A stretch of DNA of 41,198 nt from positions 1 through 41,198 of the forward strand of contig QHRW01000130.1 of NCBI GenBank assembly GCA_003220265.1, written 5' to 3'. The notes beneath the pieces are model-generated. The model made no database searches and was not told where the DNA came from. It worked only from the letters and a program-made list of their open reading frames with translations. Origin of the DNA: Candidatus Rokuibacteriota bacterium (GTDB lineage Bacteria > Methylomirabilota > Methylomirabilia > Rokubacteriales > CSP1-6). The position numbers and the translations under genes are program-made. Numbering within the stretch: position 1 is the stretch's first letter; each line of letters opens with the position of its first letter. Shown one piece after another: positions 17,997 to 26,613 of the stretch.

Positions 17997-18814
17997 GCTT
18001 CGTCATGTTCGCGACGTGGATTCTCGTCGGCGTTCTAGCCGGCGTGCTGGCCGGCCTCGTCATGAAGCGCGGAGGGCACGGGCTGAAGACGGACATCACG
18101 CTCGGCCTCGCCGGGAGCATCGGCCTCAGCGTGCTCGTCCGGGCCCTGATCTATGCGCCGACCGGCATGGTGCCCGCGGCCATCATTGCGTGCCTGGGGG
18201 CGGCCATCCCCGTCGTCGTCCAGCGCCGGTTCTGGCCCACCGATGCCGTCGGCCAGGAGAAAGGCAAGATGTGGAAGTGGGGCTTCGGCGCCGCCCTCGT
18301 GGCCGCGATGCTGTGGCTGAATCTCGCGCCGGCGCAGCAGCCGGCGGCGACCGCCGCGGTGGCAGAAGACAAGGCGTACGCCGTGACGCCGTCATCACTG
18401 AAGGTCAAGGCGGGAATCGTCGCCGGCGAGTTCGTCGACATGAAGGTGACGGAGCGCGTCGAGAAGGGCTCCGACCGTGTCGTCGCCCAGGCGAAGCTCA
18501 CCGGGATTTTGCGGCTGAAGAATACCTCCACGAACCAGACCGTGCGGCTCGTCGCCGGCAAGATCCTGTACGTCGACGCCCAGGGCCAGCCGATCAAGCT
18601 CGAGGACGCGCGGTCCGAGCCGACGGTCAAGTTCTCGTCGTCCAGCAATCTCGATCCCGGACAGGAAACCACGGAGTCGATGGACGTGGAGTTCCCGGCC
18701 GAGGCGCTGAAGGCCGCCCGGTTGAAGGAGATCCGCGTGGACCTGGCCTACATCACGTCCCCGTACCGCGAAGAGACGCTCCGCATCCCGGTCTCGATCG
18801 GCGGCCGCCCGTGA
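17993..18814 (+). CDS. Membrane protein: GlsB/YeaQ-like N-terminus fused to an extracytoplasmic beta-rich domain
   Basis: 273 residues. The first 80 residues resemble GlsB/YeaQ/YmgE stress proteins: WILVGVLAGVLAGLVMK, then GLKTDITLGLAGSIGLSVLV and a further glycine-rich helix. Another hydrophobic segment follows near 95-110. The C-terminal 150 residues are predicted outside the membrane and are rich in beta-type sequence (AQAKLTGILRLKNTSTNQTVRLVAGKILYVDAQG, then ESMDVEFPAEALKAARLKEIRVDLAYI). They resemble immunoglobulin-like envelope domains, with no catalytic motif. A GGAG lies 8 bases before the ATG, and the start overlaps the regulator stop. The role is unknown; an envelope-stress function is inferred from its partner genes. 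Confidence 0.75.
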   Translation: MSFVMFATWILVGVLAGVLAGLVMKRGGHGLKTDITLGLAGSIGLSVLVRALIYAPTGMVPAAIIACLGAAIPVVVQRRFWPTDAVGQEKGKMWKWGFGAALVAAMLWLNLAPAQQPAATAAVAEDKAYAVTPSSLKVKAGIVAGEFVDMKVTERVEKGSDRVVAQAKLTGILRLKNTSTNQTVRLVAGKILYVDAQGQPIKLEDARSEPTVKFSSSSNLDPGQETTESMDVEFPAEALKAARLKEIRVDLAYITSPYREETLRIPVSIGGRP

Positions 18815-18828
18815 TCGTGCTGGCCCGG

Positions 18829-19017
18829 ATGGCGACGACCGGCATCTACCTCCTGCGCGGAGCCTCTCGCGACCTCCAGCGGACCGCCCGCCAGCGGGCC
18901 GTTCGCGAGGGAACCACCCTGCGCTCGGTGCTCCTGCGCGGCCTGCGCGAGTACGCCGCGGGCACGTGGACGCCACGGCCGGATGCCGACGTGTCCGAGG
19001 TCCCGCGCGGGCACTGA
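18829..19017 (+). CDS. Small protein, putative ribbon-helix-helix DNA-binding protein
   Basis: 62 residues from ATG 18829. A GTG at 18811 would add six residues and overlap the preceding stop by 4 bases. The segment YLLRGASRDLQRTARQRAV followed by REGTTLRSVLLRGLREYAAG fits the strand-helix-turn-helix pattern of Arc/CopG-type repressors. No recognisable toxin gene is adjacent, so an antitoxin role is not supported. It sits in line with the GntR operon and could be a further regulator. Confidence is limited by the short length. Confidence 0.55.
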   Translation: MATTGIYLLRGASRDLQRTARQRAVREGTTLRSVLLRGLREYAAGTWTPRPDADVSEVPRGH

Positions 19018-19026
19018 GCGGCGTCG

Positions 19027-19221
19027 ATGAGCGCGCGCGTGAGCGATGGGCGACGGCCGACAAAGTTCGTGCAGATCTGCGCCTCGCAGAACGACCTGTT
19101 CGCCCTCGACGAGGACGGCGACATCCATCAGTACAACTTCACCGCGAAGGCATGGGAAGCGCTCGTCGCGGACCGTTCCGCCGAGACACCCGAGCGTGAC
19201 GAGCGCACAAGACGGAGATAA
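19027..19221 (+). CDS. Small protein resembling a single beta-propeller-like repeat
   Basis: 64 residues. The middle, KFVQICASQNDLFALDEDGDIHQYNFTAKAWEAL split over residues 13-46, has the look of one blade of a propeller-type repeat: a hydrophobic strand, a Leu-Asp-x-Asp-Gly turn and a Tyr-Asn strand ending in an aromatic. The rest is basic and hydrophilic. I do not know a function. It starts 10 bases after the ribbon-helix-helix gene, and its TAA lies 4 bases before the next start, so it belongs to the same operon. Confidence 0.6.
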   Translation: MSARVSDGRRPTKFVQICASQNDLFALDEDGDIHQYNFTAKAWEALVADRSAETPERDERTRRR

Positions 19222-19225
19222 TGCG

Positions 19226-19675
19226 ATGACAAGGTGTGCAGTGTGCGGGGACGAGCTCGTGGATGCCTCGCGGCAGTTCTGTGGTGGTGACACGTGTGAC
19301 CGCGTGCTCCTGCCGCGTGAAGGTCGGGACACGGTGGTGTGGCTGGGTCGGGTGTTCGCCGTCGCCCTGACCCTCCTCGTCTCGCTCGCCGTCACGCAGG
19401 CGGCCGACGGCCAGGTGCCCACGCTCGCCGACATCGCCGCCTGCAACGAGGAGGCGCCACGCGCGATCAAGGCGGGCACCGCATCACCGAACGGGGGCGA
19501 CCACGCCCGCGCGAGCCGCGCGCGCGCCGGCGGCCCGACGACGAGCGCCGGCGACGCCACCGGCGGCGTGGTCGAGTCGCCCGATCCGCAGATTCACGGC
19601 ATGCAGGGAGCCGGCGCGAAGACCGCGGCCTACCAGGCCGCCTACCGTAGCTGCATGCGACGGAAGGGCTTCTAG
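19226..19675 (+). CDS. Membrane-anchored protein with N-terminal zinc ribbon
   Basis: 149 residues from ATG 19226, with GGAG 8 bases upstream. Cysteines at 4, 7, 19 and 24 (RCAVCGDE, FCGGDTCDR) form a zinc-ribbon-like knuckle at the cytoplasmic end. A single membrane helix follows at about 38-58. The extracytoplasmic tail has two cysteines at about 73 and 144 (IAACNEEAPRAIKAG, YRSCMRRKGF) that could form a disulfide, separated by a low-complexity Ala/Gly/Thr stretch. I do not recognise a named family. The tail ends 2 bases from the convergent VOC gene. It is probably the last gene of the GntR-led operon. Confidence 0.7.
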   Translation: MTRCAVCGDELVDASRQFCGGDTCDRVLLPREGRDTVVWLGRVFAVALTLLVSLAVTQAADGQVPTLADIAACNEEAPRAIKAGTASPNGGDHARASRARAGGPTTSAGDATGGVVESPDPQIHGMQGAGAKTAAYQAAYRSCMRRKGF

Positions 19676-19677
19676 CC

Positions 19678-20052
19678 TTAGCGCAGCAGCTCGATGAGGT
19701 AGCCGTCCGGGTCGCGCACGTAGGCGAACGGCACGTCGGGCGCGTGCTCGCCGCGCCTCACGAGGATGCCGCCGGCCGCCTCCACCTCGCGGACGGCGGC
19801 GTCGATGTCGCCGTCCTCTCCGAGCCGGAAACCGAAGTGATTGATGCCGCCGTTGACCCCGGCCACCGGCGCCTCGCGCGGATCCTCGTTGAGCGTCACC
19901 ATGTCGTCGCGGCCGGGCGTGTTGAGGAAGACCATCGAGGCGCCCTCGCGGAACTGCTCCTTCAGCCCGAAGACCCGCGTATAGAACGCCAGCGAGCGCT
20001 CGAGGCTGCGAACCATCAGGTGGATGTGCGTGAGGCCCTGGGTACGAATCAT
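19678..20052 (-). CDS. VOC-family (glyoxalase/dioxygenase-fold) protein
   Basis: 124 residues with the two beta-alpha-beta-beta-beta modules of the VOC fold: LTHIHLMVRSLERSLAFYTRVFGLKEQF, then GINHFGFRLGEDGDIDAAVREVEAAGG and FAYVRDPDGYLIELL. Candidate metal ligands are the His near 10, the His near 73 and the Glu in LIELL near 121. Members include glyoxalase I, extradiol dioxygenases and resistance proteins, and the substrate here cannot be assigned. The ATG at 20052 lies 19 bases beyond the end of nadE in the same direction, so the two may be cotranscribed. Confidence 0.85.
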   Translation of the reverse strand: MIRTQGLTHIHLMVRSLERSLAFYTRVFGLKEQFREGASMVFLNTPGRDDMVTLNEDPREAPVAGVNGGINHFGFRLGEDGDIDAAVREVEAAGGILVRRGEHAPDVPFAYVRDPDGYLIELLR

Positions 20053-20071
20053 CGTGGCGCCGCGCCGTGCC

Positions 20072-21799
<1,728 letters not shown>

Positions 21800-21804
21800 G
21801 GCGT

Positions 21805-21810
21805 ATTGTA
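21805..21810 (-). promoter_or_regulatory. -10-like box directly before nadE
   Basis: Reads TACAAT on the minus strand, ending 5 bases before the nadE ATG. There is no good -35 at the usual distance; a TTGACA lies too far upstream (27 bases). It is listed because it repeats the pattern at mrp and other genes here. Confidence 0.3.
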
Positions 21811-21836
21811 TCGTGCCGCCGTGGCGCCGGGCCGCA

Positions 21837-21866
21837 TTGTCAATGCCGCCGGGACCGTGATATATG
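21837..21866 (+). promoter_or_regulatory. Putative promoter of the peptide-type ABC operon
   Basis: TTGTCA (21837-21842) is followed after 18 bases by TATATG (21861-21866). This gives a leader of about 65 bases before the binding-protein ATG at 21938, which has a full AAGGAGG ribosome site. Confidence 0.45.
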
Positions 21867-21937
21867 CTGCCTTTCACAAGCTACCGGGCAGCGCTGCCTG
21901 AGGCCGTCCCCGATCGCGGGTCGCAAGGAGGCTCCAC

Positions 21938-23467
21938 ATGAGACATCGCTCGTTGCTGCTGCTCCTCGTCCTCGCCCTGCTGCTCGCCGTGACTCCCCCG
22001 GCGCACGCCCAGCCGAAAGACACGCTGACGGTGGCGCTCGTCTCGCACGCCCCCACCCTCGATCCCCACATGCACTTCGAGCGCGTCGGCATCCTGGTCA
22101 ACATCAACATGTTCGACTCGCTGCTGCACCGGAACACGAAGCTCGAGTACGAGCCCTCGCTGGCCACCTCGTGGAAGCCGATCAACGACACGACGTGGGA
22201 GTTCAAGCTGCGCAAGGGCGTCAAGTTCCACAACGGCGACCCGCTCACGGCCGAGGACGTCAAGTTCTCGATCGAGCGCGTGACCGAGCCGGGCAAGGAG
22301 AAGAAGAAGTCGCCGCAGTACGGCAACATTCGCGCCATCAAGGACGTCCGCATCGTCGACGCCGACACCATCCAGATCGTGACCGACAAGCCGTTCCCGC
22401 TGCTGCTGGAGCGGCTGGTGTTCTTCCCCATCGTGCCCAAGAAGCACGTCGAGAAGGTCGGCGACGACGCCTTCGGCACCACGGCGCCGGTGGGCACCGG
22501 CCCCTGGAAGTTCGTCGAGTGGAAGCGCGACCAGTACATCCGGCTGGAGGCCTTCGACGGCCACTGGCGCGGCAAGCCGGCCTTCAAGCACCTCGTGATC
22601 CGCGCGATCCCCGAGGTGGCCACGCAGATCGCCGAGATGAAGACGGGCGGCGTGGACCTCATCCGCAACGTCTCGGCCGACCTCGTTCCCGAGATGAAGT
22701 CGAGCGCCCAGACGTACGTGTCGTCGTCGCCGATCCTGCGCGTGCACTACCTCGAGCTCGACATGCGCTCGGCGCCCTTCGACAAGAAGCTGGTGCGGCA
22801 GGCCGCCAACTACGCCATCGACAAGCAGGCCATCATCCAGAAGCTGATGGGCGGCCTCGGGCAGCAGGTGGCCACCGTCGTGCAGCCGAAGGCGTTCGGC
22901 TTCGACGGCGAGGTGAAGCCCTATGCGTACGATCCCAAGAAGGCCAAGGAGCTGCTGGCCCAGGCCGGCTACGCCGGCGGCGTGGACATCACCGCGCACA
23001 GTGCCTTCGTCGAGTTCCGCCCCGTGTTCGAGGCGGTCACGCAGATGCTCACCGAGGTCGGCTTGCGAACCAACGCGCGGATGTGGGACCCGGGTCCGGC
23101 CTGGAACAAGTTCTTCCAGACCGAGGGCAAGGCGACCAACGCCGCGTACGGCTCCTGGGGCAACTACTCGGTCTTCGACGCTGATGCCGTGCTGCACCCG
23201 CTCTTCCACACCGAGCCGGGCGGGTGGATCGGCAAGCACTACACGCGCGTGGAAGGGCTCGACAAGCTGATCGACGAGGCGCGCTCGACGGTGGACCAGC
23301 CGCGGCGCAAGCGGACGTACTCGCAGATCCAGTACCTCATCCGCGAGGAGGCGCCGGCCATCTTCCTGTTCACGCAGTACGACACGCTGGCGATCAACAA
23401 GCGGGTCGAGTACGCCGCCCGCGGCGACGAGTGGCTCTGGCTCTTCGACGCCAAGCCCAAGCGCTGA
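21938..23467 (+). CDS. ABC transporter extracellular binding protein, family 5 (peptide/nickel type)
   Basis: 509 residues with a clear Sec signal: LLLLLVLALLLAV core and cleavage after AHA near 24. The mature protein has family-5 hallmarks: TLTVALVSHAPTLDPHMH, YEPSLATSWKPINDTTWEFKLRKGVKFHNGDPLTAEDVKFSIER, GTGPWKFVEWKRDQYIRLEAF and RQAANYAIDKQAII. These proteins bind oligopeptides, nickel chelates, opines or similar solutes outside the inner membrane. The ligand is not predictable here. A strong AAGGAGG precedes the ATG by 7 bases. It leads an operon with two permeases and a Fic gene. The two ATPase genes normally found with it are missing. Confidence 0.93.
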   Translation: MRHRSLLLLLVLALLLAVTPPAHAQPKDTLTVALVSHAPTLDPHMHFERVGILVNINMFDSLLHRNTKLEYEPSLATSWKPINDTTWEFKLRKGVKFHNGDPLTAEDVKFSIERVTEPGKEKKKSPQYGNIRAIKDVRIVDADTIQIVTDKPFPLLLERLVFFPIVPKKHVEKVGDDAFGTTAPVGTGPWKFVEWKRDQYIRLEAFDGHWRGKPAFKHLVIRAIPEVATQIAEMKTGGVDLIRNVSADLVPEMKSSAQTYVSSSPILRVHYLELDMRSAPFDKKLVRQAANYAIDKQAIIQKLMGGLGQQVATVVQPKAFGFDGEVKPYAYDPKKAKELLAQAGYAGGVDITAHSAFVEFRPVFEAVTQMLTEVGLRTNARMWDPGPAWNKFFQTEGKATNAAYGSWGNYSVFDADAVLHPLFHTEPGGWIGKHYTRVEGLDKLIDEARSTVDQPRRKRTYSQIQYLIREEAPAIFLFTQYDTLAINKRVEYAARGDEWLWLFDAKPKR

Positions 23468-23487
23468 CGGGCCGCTGAGCCGGAGCC

Positions 23488-24402
23488 GTGGCGTCGTTCC
23501 TGGTCCGCCGGCTCCTGCGCCTGGTCGTGGTGTGCGCCGGGGTCTCGCTGGTGACGTTTGCCATCCTGCACGCCAGCGGCGACCCCGTCGCGCTCATCAT
23601 GCCGGAGGCGCCGGAGGCCGACCGTGCCGTGCTCCGGCAGTCGCTCGGCCTGCACGATCCCCTGCCCGTGCAGTTCGGCCGGTTCGTCGGCCGCGCGCTC
23701 ACCGGCAACTTCGGCAACTCCTTCTTCCATCGCGCGCCGGCCTTCGGCCTCGTGATGGAGCGCATGCCGACCACGCTCATGCTGACCGTGCTCTCCATGG
23801 GGCTGGCCCTCGTGGTGGCGCTGCCCGTCGGCGTCTACAGCGCCGTGAAGCGCGGGCGCGCCGTGGATCAGGTGGCGACGGGCACGGTGTTCCTCGGCCA
23901 GTCGATGCCGGTGTTCTGGACCGGCATCATGCTGATCCTCCTCTTCTCGGTGCAGTGGCGGCTCCTGCCCGTGTCCGGCTGGGACTCATGGGCCGCCGCG
24001 ATCCTGCCCACGCTCACGCTGGGCGCGTTCACGGCGCCGCTGCTGCTGCGCATCGTGCGCTCCAGCATGCTGGAGGTGATCGCGCTCGACTACGTGCGGA
24101 CCGCGCGCGCCAAGGGACTCTCCGAATGGCTGGTGATCTGCCGGCACGCGCTGAAGAACGCGGCGCTGCCGCTGGTGACCGTCACCGGGCTGCAGTTCGG
24201 CCTGCTGCTGGGCGGCGCCGTCATCACGGAGACGGTGTTCGCGATCCCGGGCGTGGGGCGGCTGATCGTGGGCGCCATCCGTCAGCTCGACTTCCCGGTG
24301 GTGCAGGCCGGCGTGTTCATGCTGGCCATGGTCGTCGTGTCCGTGAACTTCGCGGTGGACGTGCTCTACGTCTACCTGAACCCGCGCATCCGGCTGCGCT
24401 GA
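23488..24402 (+). CDS. ABC transporter permease, DppB/OppB type
   Basis: 304 residues, starting at GTG 23488, 20 bases after the binding-protein stop. The opening FLVRRLLRLVVVCAGVSLVTFAILHASGDPV, the sequence LGLHDPLPVQFGRFV, and the coupling EAA-like loop YVRTARAKGLSEWLVICRHALKNAALPLVTV are typical of the first permease of family-5 importers. Six hydrophobic segments are visible. It forms half of the membrane channel with the DppC-type partner, whose ATG overlaps its TGA by one base. Confidence 0.93.
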   Translation: MASFLVRRLLRLVVVCAGVSLVTFAILHASGDPVALIMPEAPEADRAVLRQSLGLHDPLPVQFGRFVGRALTGNFGNSFFHRAPAFGLVMERMPTTLMLTVLSMGLALVVALPVGVYSAVKRGRAVDQVATGTVFLGQSMPVFWTGIMLILLFSVQWRLLPVSGWDSWAAAILPTLTLGAFTAPLLLRIVRSSMLEVIALDYVRTARAKGLSEWLVICRHALKNAALPLVTVTGLQFGLLLGGAVITETVFAIPGVGRLIVGAIRQLDFPVVQAGVFMLAMVVVSVNFAVDVLYVYLNPRIRLR

Positions 24403-25307
24403 TGGCCGTCGGCTCGGCCGCCGCCACGCTGACCTACGCCGAGGACGTGGCGCCGTCGGCTGCCGGCTCGCGGGCGTGGCGCAAGCTCGCGCGCAATCCG
24501 GCCGCCATCCTCGGCGCGCTCATTCTGCTCCTCGTCGTGGGCGCCGCGCTGACGGCGCCGTGGATCGCTCCCCACGATCCCGCCAAGCAGAGCCTGCTGC
24601 GGCGCTTCACGCCGCCGGTGTGGACCGCCGGCGGCAACCCGGCCTATCCGCTCGGCACCGACCAGGTCGGCCGCGACATCCTGAGCCGCATGATCCACGG
24701 CGCGCGGATCTCGCTGCTGGTCGGCGTCCTCGCCGTCGTGGTGAGCGTGCTGATCGGCGTGACGCTCGGGCTCGTGAGCGGCTTCGTCGGCGGGCGCGTG
24801 GACATGGTCTTGATGACGATCGTGGACATCACGTGGTCGTTTCCGCAGCTCCTTCTCGCGCTCGCCTTCGTGGCCGCGCTGGGGCCGAGCCTGGTCACGA
24901 TCGTCCTGGTGCTGGGCTTCACGGGCTGGGAGCGTTACGCGCGGGTGGTGCGCGCCGAGGTGCTGGCGCTGCGCGAGAAGGACTTCATCGAAGCCGCGCG
25001 CGCGATGGGCGTGGGCTCGCTGCGCATCCTGCGCGTCCACGTGCTGCCCAACACGTTCTCGTCCATCGTCGTGCTCTCGACGCTGCAGGTGGCGCAGGCG
25101 ATCCTGGCCGAGGCCGCGCTGTCGTTCCTCGGCGTGGGCTCCGGCCGTACCTATCCCACGTGGGGGCAGATGATTGCGCTGGGCCGCGACTTCGTGAGCG
25201 TGGCCTGGTGGCTGGCCACCTTCCCCGGCCTCGCCATCCTCGCCACCGTCCTCGCCATCAACCTGGTCGGCGACCGCTTGCGCGACGCGCTCGACCCGCG
25301 CGTCTGA
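24402..25307 (+). CDS. ABC transporter permease, DppC/OppC type
   Basis: 301 residues from ATG 24402. A short cytoplasmic N-terminus is followed by WRKLARNPAAILGALILLLVVG, the GTDQVGRDILSRMIHGARISLLVG block and the coupling loop DFIEAARAMGVGSLRILRVHVLPN. The end, NLVGDRLRDALDPR, is the canonical DppC terminus. It pairs with the DppB-type permease. No ATP-binding subunit follows. The next gene is a Fic protein 5 bases downstream. The importer therefore needs ATPases encoded elsewhere, as some family-5 systems do. Confidence 0.93.
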   Translation: MAVGSAAATLTYAEDVAPSAAGSRAWRKLARNPAAILGALILLLVVGAALTAPWIAPHDPAKQSLLRRFTPPVWTAGGNPAYPLGTDQVGRDILSRMIHGARISLLVGVLAVVVSVLIGVTLGLVSGFVGGRVDMVLMTIVDITWSFPQLLLALAFVAALGPSLVTIVLVLGFTGWERYARVVRAEVLALREKDFIEAARAMGVGSLRILRVHVLPNTFSSIVVLSTLQVAQAILAEAALSFLGVGSGRTYPTWGQMIALGRDFVSVAWWLATFPGLAILATVLAINLVGDRLRDALDPRV

Positions 25308-25312
25308 GCGGC

Positions 25313-26344
25313 ATGCTGTACGCGTCACCGACGCTCGACCGCGCCGAGCTGGACGTGATCGCCCGCATCGAGGAGATCCGGGGCCAGATCCGCTTCGTGG
25401 TGGCGGACGCCGGGGACACCACGCGGGGGCTGCTGCCGCTGTACCTGCCGGGCGAGTCGAACGACCCGGCGTTCGCCGGCTACCGGGCGGCGCTCGGCTA
25501 CGTCCTGCACCTGCACGACGACCCGCACTTCGCCTACGACGCGACGCTGCTGCGCAGCCTGCACTACATGAGTCTGGCTCACGAGCCGGACAAGAGCCCC
25601 GGACGGTGGCGGAGCGCGGAGATCCGCGTGCGCGGCGCCGGGATCTGGGAAGTGCTCTACGAGCCGCCGCCGCCCGAGGCCGTCCCCCACCTCGTCCGGG
25701 AGCTGATGGACCATCTCAACGACAAGGACGATCGGCCGGCTTTCGTCCGCGCCGCCGTCGCTCACCTCAATCTCGTGCAGATCCATCCTTTCGCCGACGG
25801 CAACGGCCGCCTGGGACGGGCGCTGCACACGCTGGTCCTGGTCCGCCACGGCATCCTCGACCCCGAGTTCGCCAGCATCGAGCAGTCCGTCGCGCGCGAT
25901 CGCGACGGCTTCCGGGAGGCGCTCTACGAGCTGGGCACGCGGTGGAATCCCGCCGCCGACACGCGGCCATTCGTGCGCTACTGCCTGGCCGTTCATCTCC
26001 AGCAGGGGGAGGCCGCGCTCGACAGCGCACAGCGGATGAGTGCCGTGTGGGCGGAGGCCGCCCGCGAAATCCAGCGGCGCGGGCTGCCGGAGCGCCTCAC
26101 CGCGGCGCTCGCCGACGCCGCCTTCGCCGGGCGCGTGGACGCGGCGGGCTACCGGCGGTGGGCTGGCGTGGACGAGCGCCGCGCGCGCGCCGACCTCAAG
26201 CGCCTCGCCGAGCACGGCGCGCTCAAGCGCGCGCGTGGCACGCCGGGCGTGTCGTACCTTGCAGGCCGGATCGCCCGGGATATTCGCGCGCGCGCCTGGA
26301 GGGCGCACCCCGCCCGCGCGCCTTACGATCCGTTCCGCGCCTGA
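25313..26344 (+). CDS. Fic-domain protein with C-terminal winged-helix-like region
   Basis: 343 residues from ATG 25313. The Fic core is intact: HPFADGNGRLGRAL at 158-171 contains the catalytic His158 and the anion-loop residues. The flap region is likely around RWRSAEIRVRGAGIWEVLYEPPPPEAVP. The N-terminus has IARIEEIRGQI where class II proteins carry an inhibitory S/TxxxE(G/N) helix. The glutamate could fit, but the Ser/Thr is absent. The C-terminal 90 residues (VDAAGYRRWAGVDERRARADLKRLAEHGALKR) look like a winged helix. Fic enzymes transfer AMP or other phosphate-linked groups to protein Ser/Thr/Tyr. The target is unknown. The gene is spaced 5 bases from the permease gene and is probably cotranscribed. 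Confidence 0.9.
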   Translation: MLYASPTLDRAELDVIARIEEIRGQIRFVVADAGDTTRGLLPLYLPGESNDPAFAGYRAALGYVLHLHDDPHFAYDATLLRSLHYMSLAHEPDKSPGRWRSAEIRVRGAGIWEVLYEPPPPEAVPHLVRELMDHLNDKDDRPAFVRAAVAHLNLVQIHPFADGNGRLGRALHTLVLVRHGILDPEFASIEQSVARDRDGFREALYELGTRWNPAADTRPFVRYCLAVHLQQGEAALDSAQRMSAVWAEAAREIQRRGLPERLTAALADAAFAGRVDAAGYRRWAGVDERRARADLKRLAEHGALKRARGTPGVSYLAGRIARDIRARAWRAHPARAPYDPFRA

Positions 26345-26579
26345 CGCCGCCCGGGTTTTCCCCGACGCGACGGAGGAAATAATCTCGCCGGAACTTCCCC
26401 TCGCCTTGTAAAAAGTGTCGCTCAGCGCCTGCCACGTAGTTCCTACACGCAATGGGAAGAAACTTCCGCACGAGATCGCTGTTTTCATTGGATTGTGCCG
26501 CGAGCGCCCGGTACGGTGCGAACTCTCTCTCGGTCCCTTGCTGCACTTCGCTTGCTCGCTCGTCGCATCGACGCGGCGA
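26345..26579 (+). other. Intergenic region upstream of the multicopper oxidase gene
   Basis: About 235 bases between the Fic stop and the hairpin next to the oxidase ribosome site. The region is clearly less GC-rich than the genes and contains TTGTAAAAAG near 26406. No coding signal is convincing: an in-frame extension of the oxidase from 26452 has no ribosome site and reads as Ser/Arg-rich sequence. It probably holds the oxidase promoter, but no clear -35/-10 pair stands out. Confidence 0.4.
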
Positions 26580-26597
26580 CCGGGCGCTCTCGCCCGG
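26580..26597 (+). promoter_or_regulatory. Hairpin immediately before the multicopper oxidase ribosome site
   Basis: A 7-bp stem, CCGGGCG and its complement, has a CTCT loop. It ends 3 bases before AAAGGAG (26600-26606) and 17 bases before the ATG at 26614. A hairpin in this place could affect translation or RNA stability. A regulatory role is not shown. Confidence 0.4.
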
Positions 26598-26613
26598 GAA
26601 AGGAGAGTCCGCG

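Noticed and set aside
18829..19221. Toxin-antitoxin pair (ribbon-helix-helix protein plus next small gene)
   Set aside because: The downstream 64-residue product does not resemble any RelE, MazF, PIN or other toxin; it looks like a single beta-repeat.
25313..26344. Fic protein as toxin of a Fic/antitoxin module
   Set aside because: No small antitoxin gene (Phd or FicA type) is adjacent, and length and C-terminal winged helix fit the larger stand-alone Fic class.
26452..26613. N-terminal extension of the multicopper oxidase from an upstream ATG
   Set aside because: No ribosome site at 26452 and no signal-like sequence, whereas ATG 26614 has AAAGGAG in ideal position.
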